Assembly (NCBI GenBank): GCA_027038175.1
Contig: JALVYB010000008.1
Coordinates: forward strand, 1 to 64,000
DNA: 64,000 bases
Reading direction: 5' to 3'
Source of the DNA: Caldifarciminota bacterium
GTDB lineage: Bacteria; Hydrothermota; Hydrothermia; UBA1063; CAJXJZ01
Shown: positions 7,746 through 15,526 of the stretch, piece by piece
Numbering within the stretch: position 1 is the stretch's first letter
How the letters are laid out: the number at the start of each line of letters is the position of its first letter
Made by a program: the position numbers and the translations under genes
The notes under the pieces: model-generated
Seen by the model: only the letters and a program-made list of their open reading frames with translations
Told to the model about the DNA's origin: nothing
The model's database searches: none

Positions 7746-9125
7746 ATGAAAAGGTGGCTACTTGTATTGTTAATTTTTACAGGGATATTTCCCCTCTATT
7801 CCCAGTCTCTTCCACAGTACTTTGATGAATGGTGGGATAGGATTTATTATGTCTCCTTACATGGTTTAGGAGTGGACAGTCAGAGTAATGTATATGTAGG
7901 ATATTCAGACACAACTGATGTATATTTTCTTAAGAAGATGGACGCTTCTGGTAATGATTTATGGATTGACACTGTGGATGTTCCTTTTACATGGCTATAT
8001 ACAACTTCAGATGGCACTATTTATACAGCAGGTAATCTAACCCCCTCAGACTTAATTCTGGCTACATGGAATTCAGAGGGAACAAAACTATGGCAGGACA
8101 CATTCCACACTCCATTTGATACGTGTGCTTTTAAGAAGATATGGGTAAATACTCATCATGAGGCATTTTTAGCCGGATTTAGCGACACCCATGTGCTCTG
8201 GATAGCAAGATACGATTCAATGGGTGAAATAATGGATACTGTGAGTATTGGCCTGGATAGTACATTTGACTATTATGATGTAAAAGTAGCGTTTGATGAT
8301 TCTGGAAATGCTTATATATTGGCGTATTATGTGAATGATACTGATTCTATCTATAAGTGGATTACGGAAAAGTACGATGTGGATGGAACTCTTCTGTGGT
8401 CAAGTGATGCCAATGTATCATCTTTTAGTGGTATCGGACAGATATATGTGGTAAGTTCGCATGTATATAGTGTTGGGATGGTAGTAGGTGGTACCTCTGG
8501 AAGAATTGTTGTTCTGAAATATAGTAAAGAGGATGGGAATTTAATAGATTCAATCTATTTTTCACTGGATGAGGCTCCTTCCGGGATTTCTGCGGTTGTT
8601 GCAGACGATAGTGAAAATATATATATAGGTGGTGAGACGTGGGGTCCTGTCGGGTTTTATTATGGTGTGATTATTAAATTTAATTCTCAAGGAGACTCTG
8701 TCTGGGGAGCCACGGTTAGTGATGGCGAAGCTACCACGGTATTGGACCTCGCTGTGGATACCCACAGTGACATTTACGCATTATTAGAGGCAGGAGGCCG
8801 TTATTTTTCTGGTGGGGTGCATCTTTCAGTAGTTAAATACACATCCTCAGCCGGTGTTGAAGAGCAGGCAGGGGATAATTCTGGCTTAATTGTAAATGTT
8901 CCCGCAATCGTGAAAGATAATATCAAATTAACTTACAATGTAAAGAGACCGGGCGCGTATAGCATAGAGGTTTACAGTGTTGATGGGCGGTGTATCAGTA
9001 AGGTTTTTGATAAAAGAATAGGTACACATCACTTTACTGTTGACAACCTTAAAGGCGGTATATATTTTGTAAGATTGCAACAGGACAGGGAGTATATTAC
9101 GAAAAAGGTTATAGTTGAAAAATAG
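7746..9125 (+). CDS. Secreted beta-propeller (SBBP-like) protein with C-terminal sorting domain
   Basis: A 459-residue protein with a clear signal peptide (MKRWLLVLLIFTGIFPLYSQ). The body holds repeats of about 50 residues with the pattern DSQSNVYVGYS...FLKKMDASGNDLWIDT, as in SBBP seven-bladed propellers. The last 85 residues or so (from about 375) form a type IX secretion-like sorting domain: SIEVYSVDGRCISKVF...LKGGIYFVRLQ...TKKVIVEK. Such domains direct proteins across or onto the outer membrane in Bacteroidota and several candidate phyla. Ligand and function are unknown. Its own promoter lies upstream, and a similar gene follows 56 bp later, so the pair looks like a duplication that has diverged. 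Confidence 0.7.
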   Translation: MKRWLLVLLIFTGIFPLYSQSLPQYFDEWWDRIYYVSLHGLGVDSQSNVYVGYSDTTDVYFLKKMDASGNDLWIDTVDVPFTWLYTTSDGTIYTAGNLTPSDLILATWNSEGTKLWQDTFHTPFDTCAFKKIWVNTHHEAFLAGFSDTHVLWIARYDSMGEIMDTVSIGLDSTFDYYDVKVAFDDSGNAYILAYYVNDTDSIYKWITEKYDVDGTLLWSSDANVSSFSGIGQIYVVSSHVYSVGMVVGGTSGRIVVLKYSKEDGNLIDSIYFSLDEAPSGISAVVADDSENIYIGGETWGPVGFYYGVIIKFNSQGDSVWGATVSDGEATTVLDLAVDTHSDIYALLEAGGRYFSGGVHLSVVKYTSSAGVEEQAGDNSGLIVNVPAIVKDNIKLTYNVKRPGAYSIEVYSVDGRCISKVFDKRIGTHHFTVDNLKGGIYFVRLQQDREYITKKVIVEK

Positions 9126-9131
9126 AAAGTA

Positions 9132-9160
9132 TTGACAATTCACCTTTTCCGCTGGATAAT
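9132..9160 (+). promoter_or_regulatory. Strong sigma-70-type promoter, second propeller gene
   Basis: TTGACA at 9132-9137, 17-bp spacer, GATAAT at 9155-9160. The predicted transcription start near 9167 would leave a leader of only about 15 nt that is mostly the AAGGAGGGGG ribosome binding site before the ATG at 9182. Confidence 0.65.
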
Positions 9161-9181
9161 TTTTAAAAAGGAGGGGGTATA

Positions 9182-10576
9182 ATGAAGTATTTTAAGTCTT
9201 TGGTTATTCTCCTTGGTATTAATGTGTCCTTACATGCCGCGGGATATCAAATAGCGTGGATGGATACTTTAGGGTTTACTCCCAATGACTATGCAGAGGA
9301 GATAGCTGTAAGCACAGGTGGAAGCATATATATAACAGGTGGCATAAATATAAACGATTATGATTTTTTCACAATGAAATACGATGCCTCCGGAAACATA
9401 GTCTGGGCGGATACAATAGACAACGGAGATGATGATTTCGCATATTCCGTTGCCATAGACAGAAATAATTATATATACGCTGGAGGACGTACCTATAATG
9501 GTGCCAACTCGGATTTTCTGCTCATAAAATACGATTCTCTTGGTAATATTGTATGGACAAAAACACTGGATAATGGTGGAAGTGACGCCATATACGATAT
9601 TGCCATAGATGACTCTAACAATGTATACGTTACAGGGTATACCGATATAGGAGCAAACAGGGATTATCTTACTGTGAAATATACTTCCCAGGGCAATGTT
9701 GTATGGGTTGATACCTTTGATAACAGTGAACAGGATTTTGGCACAGGAATAGCAGTTGATGAAAATAATAATGTTTATATCGTGGGGTATTCTTATCTCA
9801 GTGATATTAACGACGATTATGATTTTTTCACCATCAAATACGACAGATACGGTAACGTTGTCTGGGTGGATACCTTCAAAAGCAGTGGCAGAGATTATTC
9901 CAGTGCCATTGCAGTTGACCATAGAGGAAATGTGTATATAGTGGGTGGTATAGGTTTGGGTTCTGGTAGGGCTTACATTACCATAAAATACGACTCTCTT
10001 GGGAATATCGTATGGGCTGATACAATCGGACTTGGGTACCAAGATTTTGCCATGAATGTATGTGTGGATACAGAAAATAACCTGTATGTGACGGGTAGCG
10101 TGAGAAATTTTTCAAATAATTATGACTTTTTAACGGTAAAGTACGATACATTGGGAAATATTGTCTGGGCCGACACGCTTGATCTGGGACACGATGAACA
10201 GGCACACGGAATAACTCTTGATGACAACGGAAATATTTATGTGGCTGGCACTTATGCTACATATTACAATATGGATATGCTTGTGGTAAAGTATGCTCCT
10301 GAGTCTGAAGTGAGGGAAGAAACAGGAAAGATGTTTCCAGTGCTAAATGTTAGCACGGTTAGTAGAGGAAATATTCGTTATAGTTGTAAACTTGATGGTA
10401 TTGGCAAATTGTTTGTTTACGACATTTCTGGCAGGTTAATAAGTAAAAAGAGGATAGAGGGAAGGAATAGCGGGCTTTCTAAAGGGGAACTGAAGGGTTT
10501 GAGGAGTGGAATATATTTTTTAAGATTAATCAACGAAAACGAAGGTATTACAAAAAGAGTGATGTTAACAAAGTAA
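9182..10576 (+). CDS. Secreted seven-repeat SBBP beta-propeller with C-terminal sorting domain
   Basis: A 464-residue protein with a signal peptide (MKYFKSLVILLGINVSLHAAG). Seven repeats of about 50-55 residues can be counted from the recurring W motif (IAWMDT, IVWADT, IVWTKT, VVWVDT, VVWVDT, IVWADT, IVWADT); each carries a D-[FY]-[FL]-T-[IV]-KYD strand and a GNVYV-type strand. Seven copies suggest one complete seven-bladed propeller. The C-terminus (KLFVYDISGRLISKKR...LRSGIYFLRLINENEGITKRVMLTK) is a T9SS-type sorting domain. Its repeats are more regular than those of the upstream paralogue, which may mean more recent internal duplication. Surface or extracellular location is inferred; substrate unknown. 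Confidence 0.72.
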   Translation: MKYFKSLVILLGINVSLHAAGYQIAWMDTLGFTPNDYAEEIAVSTGGSIYITGGININDYDFFTMKYDASGNIVWADTIDNGDDDFAYSVAIDRNNYIYAGGRTYNGANSDFLLIKYDSLGNIVWTKTLDNGGSDAIYDIAIDDSNNVYVTGYTDIGANRDYLTVKYTSQGNVVWVDTFDNSEQDFGTGIAVDENNNVYIVGYSYLSDINDDYDFFTIKYDRYGNVVWVDTFKSSGRDYSSAIAVDHRGNVYIVGGIGLGSGRAYITIKYDSLGNIVWADTIGLGYQDFAMNVCVDTENNLYVTGSVRNFSNNYDFLTVKYDTLGNIVWADTLDLGHDEQAHGITLDDNGNIYVAGTYATYYNMDMLVVKYAPESEVREETGKMFPVLNVSTVSRGNIRYSCKLDGIGKLFVYDISGRLISKKRIEGRNSGLSKGELKGLRSGIYFLRLINENEGITKRVMLTK

Positions 10577-10623
10577 AGGTCTAAATAGACAAAGACACCT
10601 TAAAACATAGAATTTTATTATGC

Positions 10624-10678
10624 CTTAACACTTTCTTAACACGTACTTAATTATTTCTTAACCCTTGTGTTGTATACT
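10624..10678 (+). promoter_or_regulatory. Pho box (four direct repeats) and -10 element of the pst-pho operon
   Basis: CTTAAC at 10624-10629, CTTAAC at 10635-10640, CTTAAT at 10646-10651 and CTTAAC at 10657-10662 are spaced exactly 11 bp apart, so they face the same side of the helix. TTAACA-like hexamers with 11-bp periodicity are the known layout of PhoP/PhoB boxes. A TATACT -10 element at 10673-10678 follows 10 bp after the last repeat, and no normal -35 is present, as expected for a PhoB-activated promoter in which the activator replaces the -35 contact. PhoB and PhoR are encoded in the same operon. Confidence 0.8.
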
Positions 10679-10704
10679 TCTACCGCTAACACAGGAGGTG
10701 ATTT

Positions 10705-11745
10705 ATGAAAAAGAGCAGACTACTTGGTGGGATAGCCACAATACTGTTCAGTCTAACTCTCCTCAGGGCAAAAACAATGACTCTTACGGGGGCAGGAGCC
10801 ACTTTCCCCTATCCTCTTTACTCAAAAATGTTTAATGAATACCACAAGATAACCGGTGTAAGAATAAATTATCAGGCAATTGGCTCAGGTGCCGGGATAA
10901 GACAACTCCTTTCAAAGACCGTGGATTTTGGAGCATCGGATGCGTATGTTACAGATGAGGAATTAAAAAAGTTCACTTCCCCCATAGTGCATATCCCGGT
11001 TGTAGCAGGAGCCGTGGTTCTTACATATAATTTACCCCAAAACCCTGAACTTAAGTTAACTCCTGAGATTGTTGCAGGTATATTTTTAGGAAAGATTAAA
11101 AAATGGAATGACCCTCTCATTCAAAAGGTAAATCCTGATGTGAAATTGCCCAATATGGATATCGTGGTTGTGCATCGCTCTGATGGAAGTGGAACAACGT
11201 TTATTTTTTCTGATTATCTCTCAAAGGTTAGCGAGGAATGGAAAAATAAAGTTGGCAGGGGAAAAGCCCTTAACTGGCCCGTTGGTCTTGGAGGGAAGGG
11301 AAATCCAGGAGTTGCAGGACTTGTAAAACAAATACCCGGCGCAATAGGTTATGTTGAACTTACCTATGCACTTACCAACAATATGCCGGTTGCATTACTT
11401 AAAAATAGAAGTGGAAAGTTTGTAAAACCAACAATAGAGGCTGTAACAAAGGTAACAGATATTAGCCTTCCAGATGATATGCGGGTTTCGCTTGTAAACA
11501 CACAGGCAAAAGATGGGTATCCAATTTCAGGTTTTACATGGATTATAGTGTACAAAGACCTGAAAAATACTGGAATGAAGAAGGAAAAAGCGGGTGAACT
11601 CTGGAAACTTTTGTGGTGGATGACGCATAATGGGCAGAAGTATGCAAAGCCTCTTTATTATGCCCCTTTATCTCAGAAAGCCCTTGAGAAGACTGAAAAG
11701 ATACTTAGTTCAATAAATTATGATGGACAATCACTTGCAAAGTGA
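10705..11745 (+). CDS. pstS: Phosphate ABC transporter substrate-binding protein PstS
   Basis: A 346-residue periplasmic phosphate-binding protein. A hydrophobic signal peptide (about residues 1-22) is followed by TLTGAGATFPYPLY, the PstS N-terminal phosphate-binding motif. GSGAGIRQL, DFGASDAYV, HRSDGSGTTF and the GNPGV/IGYVE segments are all present. It ends with the 4-bp ATGA overlap into pstC. No lipobox cysteine is seen, so it is probably soluble in the periplasm. It is the first gene after the Pho box, so expression should rise on phosphate starvation. Confidence 0.95.
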   Translation: MKKSRLLGGIATILFSLTLLRAKTMTLTGAGATFPYPLYSKMFNEYHKITGVRINYQAIGSGAGIRQLLSKTVDFGASDAYVTDEELKKFTSPIVHIPVVAGAVVLTYNLPQNPELKLTPEIVAGIFLGKIKKWNDPLIQKVNPDVKLPNMDIVVVHRSDGSGTTFIFSDYLSKVSEEWKNKVGRGKALNWPVGLGGKGNPGVAGLVKQIPGAIGYVELTYALTNNMPVALLKNRSGKFVKPTIEAVTKVTDISLPDDMRVSLVNTQAKDGYPISGFTWIIVYKDLKNTGMKKEKAGELWKLLWWMTHNGQKYAKPLYYAPLSQKALEKTEKILSSINYDGQSLAK

Positions 11746-12614
11746 TGCGTGACAGAGTGTTTAAATTCCTCGTTTATGCAGGAGGCGCTATGATAGCGCT
11801 TCTTGCAATTTTTATGTTCATTTCAATGTTCATTGCCAGTCTTCCAGCGATTAAAGCCTTTGGTCTTAAGTTTGTTTTTCTCAAAGAGTGGAATCCTGTT
11901 CAGGGCAAATTTGGACTTTTACCTTTTCTGATAGGCACACTTTTGACCTCAATCATTGCTCTTATACTATCTTTACCCTTTTCACTTGCCCTTTCCCTGT
12001 TCTCAGGTTTTTATTATCGTGGAAGGCGTTTTATTCGCCTCTTTACATACACAGAAGACCTTCTTGCGGGTATTCCCTCTGTTATATATGGGCTGTTTGG
12101 ACTTTTTTATCTCGTCCCACTTATAAGGTCTCTTGAAATGAAATTGCATGTTACCCCGTTTGGAGTAGGAATACTCACGGCATCGGTGGTACTTGCCATT
12201 ATGATAATTCCATACAGTTCACAGATTATCAGGGATGTTATAAAAATGGTTCCAAAAGATGTTGAAGAGGCCGGTTATGCCCTTGGTGCCACAAGATTTG
12301 ATATAATTTCAAGGGTGATTTTCCCTTATTCCCGTTCCGGGATTCTTGCAGGTATTCTTCTTGCTTTTGGAAGGGCATTCGGTGAAACCATGGCTGTGAC
12401 AATGGTTATTGGGAATTATTCCGTTATTCCAAAAAGCATTTTTGCGCCTGCTAATACAATGGCTTCGGTAATTGCCAATGAGTTTACTGAGGCTGTGGGC
12501 TCACTTCATATTGCATCCCTCATATACATTGCGCTCTGGCTGTTTATGATTTCCATAATCTTTAATATGTTGGGTAAAGTTGTTGTAAAGAAACTTGAGG
12601 TAACAGGAGAATGA
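11742..12614 (+). CDS. pstC: Phosphate ABC transporter permease PstC
   Basis: A 290-residue inner-membrane permease with about six hydrophobic segments. The binding-protein-dependent transport (EAA) loop reads EEAGYALGATRFDIISRVIFP, which docks on PstB. The N-terminal segment with FLKEWNPVQGKFGLLPFL is typical of PstC rather than PstA. It overlaps pstS and pstA by 4 bp each (ATGA), indicating tight translational coupling of the transporter subunits. Confidence 0.92.
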   Translation: MMRDRVFKFLVYAGGAMIALLAIFMFISMFIASLPAIKAFGLKFVFLKEWNPVQGKFGLLPFLIGTLLTSIIALILSLPFSLALSLFSGFYYRGRRFIRLFTYTEDLLAGIPSVIYGLFGLFYLVPLIRSLEMKLHVTPFGVGILTASVVLAIMIIPYSSQIIRDVIKMVPKDVEEAGYALGATRFDIISRVIFPYSRSGILAGILLAFGRAFGETMAVTMVIGNYSVIPKSIFAPANTMASVIANEFTEAVGSLHIASLIYIALWLFMISIIFNMLGKVVVKKLEVTGE

Positions 12615-13444
12615 GTATAAGAACCAGAAATTTCATAGATAGAATTATACATGGTGTTGTAGTACTGCTGGTTTTTATCGTTTTCCTGCCACTTGTTTAT
12701 ATTCTTTATGTGCTCGTAAAGAATGGCATTTCAATGATAAACTGGCATTTTCTAACATCTCTTCCGGGCTCGCCAGGAGAAGAAGGGGGTATTCTAAATT
12801 CAATTGTTGGTACAGGTCTTCTTATTTTAATTGCGGCTCTGATCTCCATTCCTCTTGGAATACTTTCAGGTATATTCATTTTCGAGCACCGGGGAAAAAT
12901 GGGTGATATTTTAAGTGGTGTAGTGGGTTCCATTCAGGGAACACCATCTATTGTTATAGGTATACTCGGTTACCTCTGGGTGGTCAAACCCATGGGACAT
13001 TTCTCTGCACTGTCAGGAGGAATAGCACTTTCCATTATGATGTTACCAATGGTGGTAAAGGCAACTGAAGAAGCGCTTTTGCGTATCCCGGTAGACATTA
13101 TTGAGGCATCTTATGCACTTGGGGCAGGATATGCAAAAACTATGCTAAAAGTGGTTCTCCCTTCTGCCATGCAGGGTATTATATCTGGAATTTTGCTTGC
13201 TATTTCCCGCGTGGCAGGTGAAACGGCTCCACTTCTCTTTACAGCATTCGGGAATCCGTTTGTAAATCTAAATATTTTCAAGCCTGTTGACGCTTTGCCT
13301 CTTTTGATTTTTAATTACTCTATGAGCCCTTATGAAACCTGGCATAAAATGGCTTATGGTGCCGCACTGGTTTTGATTATCGTGGTTTTAGGCATAAACT
13401 TAATAGCGAAGGAGTTTGTTCAAAGATGGAAAGTGCAATTTTAA
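12611..13444 (+). CDS. pstA: Phosphate ABC transporter permease PstA
   Basis: A 277-residue permease, partner of PstC, with about six transmembrane segments and an EAA loop (IEASYALGAGYAKTMLKVVLP). NWHFLTSLPGSPGEEGGILNSIVGT near the N-terminus and ISRVAGETAPLLFTAFGNPF near the C-terminus are typical of PstA. It starts inside the end of pstC and overlaps pstB by 19 bp. Confidence 0.93.
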   Translation: MSIRTRNFIDRIIHGVVVLLVFIVFLPLVYILYVLVKNGISMINWHFLTSLPGSPGEEGGILNSIVGTGLLILIAALISIPLGILSGIFIFEHRGKMGDILSGVVGSIQGTPSIVIGILGYLWVVKPMGHFSALSGGIALSIMMLPMVVKATEEALLRIPVDIIEASYALGAGYAKTMLKVVLPSAMQGIISGILLAISRVAGETAPLLFTAFGNPFVNLNIFKPVDALPLLIFNYSMSPYETWHKMAYGAALVLIIVVLGINLIAKEFVQRWKVQF

Positions 13445-14184
13445 GTATACGTAATCTCCACGCCTATTATGGTAAAAAAGAGGTTCTCAAGGGAATAAAT
13501 CTTGATGTGCCCAAAAACAAGGTTACGGGTATTATGGGACCTTCTGGGTGTGGCAAAACAACGCTTATAAGGTGCATCAATAGGTTACATGAACTTTCCC
13601 CATCTGCATCCATAAGAGGAGATATAGTTCTTGATGGAAAAAGCATATTCAAGATGTCACCTGTAGAACTGCGTAGACGGATAGGAATGGTTTTTCAAAG
13701 ACCAAATCCTTTCCCCACCATGACCATTTATGACAACGTCATAGCAGGATACATTCTAAATGGTATAAATCTAAAAAAAGAAGAAAAGGATAGAATTGTG
13801 GAGACCGCCTTAAAAAAAGTGTATTTATGGGATGAGGTAAAGGATGCATTAAGGAAAAAGGGAACCTTCCTCTCAGGTGGTCAGCAGCAGAGATTGTGTA
13901 TTGCAAGGGCGCTTGCCATGAACCCCGAGATACTCTTGCTTGACGAACCCACTTCGGCTCTTGACCCTAAGGCTACATTTAAGGTGGAAGAGTTAATTTC
14001 AGAACTTAAGAGGGATGTGACCATCATAATGGTTACTCACAATGTGGCACAGGCAGGCAGAATTGCTGATTATATAGCCTTTTTGTACAATGGGGAATTG
14101 GTTGAATTTGGAAAAACAGATGATGTGTTTACAAGGCCACAAAGTGAAAAGACGGAGGAATACCTCACAGGCAAATTCGCATAA
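13426..14184 (+). CDS. pstB: Phosphate ABC transporter ATP-binding protein PstB
   Basis: A 252-residue ATPase with Walker A GPSGCGKT at residues 38-45, signature LSGGQQQRLCIARALA, Walker B LLLDEPTSALD and the switch histidine in MVTHNV. KGINLDVPKNKVTGIMGPSGCGKTT and FQRPNPFPTMTIYDNV are specific to PstB. It drives phosphate import through PstCA and takes part, with PhoU, in signalling phosphate status to PhoR. It starts within pstA and is followed by phoU after 9 bp. Confidence 0.95.
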   Translation: MESAILSIRNLHAYYGKKEVLKGINLDVPKNKVTGIMGPSGCGKTTLIRCINRLHELSPSASIRGDIVLDGKSIFKMSPVELRRRIGMVFQRPNPFPTMTIYDNVIAGYILNGINLKKEEKDRIVETALKKVYLWDEVKDALRKKGTFLSGGQQQRLCIARALAMNPEILLLDEPTSALDPKATFKVEELISELKRDVTIIMVTHNVAQAGRIADYIAFLYNGELVEFGKTDDVFTRPQSEKTEEYLTGKFA

Positions 14185-14193
14185 GGAGGGCAT

Positions 14194-14868
14194 ATGTTAG
14201 AAAAAAGAATAGAGGAACTCAAAAAACTTTTAATCACGAACAGTACGCTCGTTGAAACTATGATAGAGAAAAGTGTAGATGGACTTTTGAAAAAGAAAAG
14301 GGATTTGTTCAGTGAGGTGATAAATGAAGATGAGCCCAGAGTGAACGACAGAGAAATAGAAATAGAAGAACTTGTCATAAGCACAATTGCAAGGTACCAG
14401 CCGGAAGCATCAAATTTGAGAGAGATATTGATGATTTTAAAGATGAACAACGATATTGAAAGGATAGGTGACCATGCTGTAAATATTGCTTATTCCGGTA
14501 TGTATCTTATAGAAACTTTGCCGCTTGAGCCATTTAAGTATCTTCCCGATATGGCTCGTGAAACAATATCCATGTTTAAAAACGCAATCTCTTCATTTAT
14601 AGATAAAGATGTTAAACTCGCCAAAGAGGTATGCGAAAGAGATGATGTTGTTGATAATCTTAGAAATAAAATAGTGAGGAGTGCTATAAACTGCATGTTA
14701 AAGGATAATTCCGTGGTAGAAAGAGCAATTAAGTTCGTGAGTATCACAAAAGACCTTGAGAGAATTGCAGATTTATCCACCAATATTGGCGAGGATGTTA
14801 TATATATGATTGAGGGGAGAATTATAAAACACCATCACGATGAAGAAGAGTACAGTAGCAATAGTTGA
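14194..14868 (+). CDS. phoU: Phosphate transport regulator PhoU
   Basis: A 224-residue all-helical protein made of two PhoU repeats. The metal-binding signatures are visible in both halves: E..EVNDREIEIEE-like VNDREIEIEELVI with NNDIERIGDHAVNIA in the first, and DDVVDNLRNKIV with TKDLERIADLSTNIGEDVIYM in the second. It links PstSCAB to the sensor kinase PhoR and represses the regulon when phosphate is sufficient. An AAGGAGG ribosome site precedes the ATG. The gene overlaps phoB by 29 bp. Confidence 0.92.
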   Translation: MLEKRIEELKKLLITNSTLVETMIEKSVDGLLKKKRDLFSEVINEDEPRVNDREIEIEELVISTIARYQPEASNLREILMILKMNNDIERIGDHAVNIAYSGMYLIETLPLEPFKYLPDMARETISMFKNAISSFIDKDVKLAKEVCERDDVVDNLRNKIVRSAINCMLKDNSVVERAIKFVSITKDLERIADLSTNIGEDVIYMIEGRIIKHHHDEEEYSSNS

Positions 14869-15526
14869 GGATGAAGAAGATATAGCCAGGTTAGTAAGTA
14901 TCTATCTTGAGAAAGCAGGGTTTACCTGTTACAAGTTTAAAAAAGCAGAGTCTTTTCTTAATTATATAAAAAATAATGTCCCTGATATTGTGATTCTGGA
15001 CCTTATGCTCCCGGATGCAGATGGCATGGATATTTGCAGGGCAATGAGGAAGGAAAGAAAATTTGACAATACAGCAATTATCATTCTTACGGCAAAATCT
15101 GATGAGGTGGATAGAGTCCTGGGACTTGAGATGGGAGCAGATGATTATGTGGTAAAACCCTTTTCTCCGAGAGAATTAGTTGCTCGTGTCAGGGCTGTGC
15201 AGAGGAGGTTGAGGAAGAGAGAAGATGAAGGAAGTATCATAGAAGTTGGAGAAATTCTTTTGATTGACAGGGATAAAATGGAGGTTAGTGTAAGCGGTGA
15301 GAGGGTTGACCTTACTCCCACTGAGTTTAAAATACTTATTATTCTTGCAGAAAAAAGAGGCTGGATTTTTTCTCGAGAGAGGTTACTTGAAAGGCTGTGG
15401 GGATATGAAAAGGACACTTATAAAAGAACAATTGATGTCCATATAGCCAATTTGAGAAAGAAACTTAGAGAGGCAGGGAAGTTCATTAAAAGCGTTAAAG
15501 GAATGGGGTATAAGTTAGAAGCATGA
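14840..15526 (+). CDS. phoB: Phosphate regulon response regulator, OmpR/PhoB family
   Basis: A 228-residue response regulator. The receiver domain (1-120) carries the acidic pair EDEED at 10-14, the phosphorylated Asp54 (ILDLMLP) and Lys in VVKPFSP. The C-terminal winged-helix domain (about 128-228) ends in the typical recognition-helix segment YKRTIDVHIANLRKKL. Position between phoU and phoR, and the upstream 11-bp-spaced boxes, identify it as the PhoB/PhoP of this regulon. It starts inside phoU and overlaps phoR by 4 bp. Confidence 0.9.
   Translation: MKKSTVAIVEDEEDIARLVSIYLEKAGFTCYKFKKAESFLNYIKNNVPDIVILDLMLPDADGMDICRAMRKERKFDNTAIIILTAKSDEVDRVLGLEMGADDYVVKPFSPRELVARVRAVQRRLRKREDEGSIIEVGEILLIDRDKMEVSVSGERVDLTPTEFKILIILAEKRGWIFSRERLLERLWGYEKDTYKRTIDVHIANLRKKLREAGKFIKSVKGMGYKLEA

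Noticed and set aside
9269-10042. A 257-residue open frame antisense to the second propeller gene
   Set aside because: It is a by-product of the regular repeats and codon use of the plus-strand gene; the translation is rich in Ile, Val, Tyr and Cys without any domain and has no ribosome site.
9360-10300. Periodic sequence considered as a tandem DNA repeat or CRISPR array
   Set aside because: The periodicity is at protein level (SBBP blades of about 50 residues); the DNA units are divergent and no constant repeat with unique spacers exists. No CRISPR array was seen in the window.
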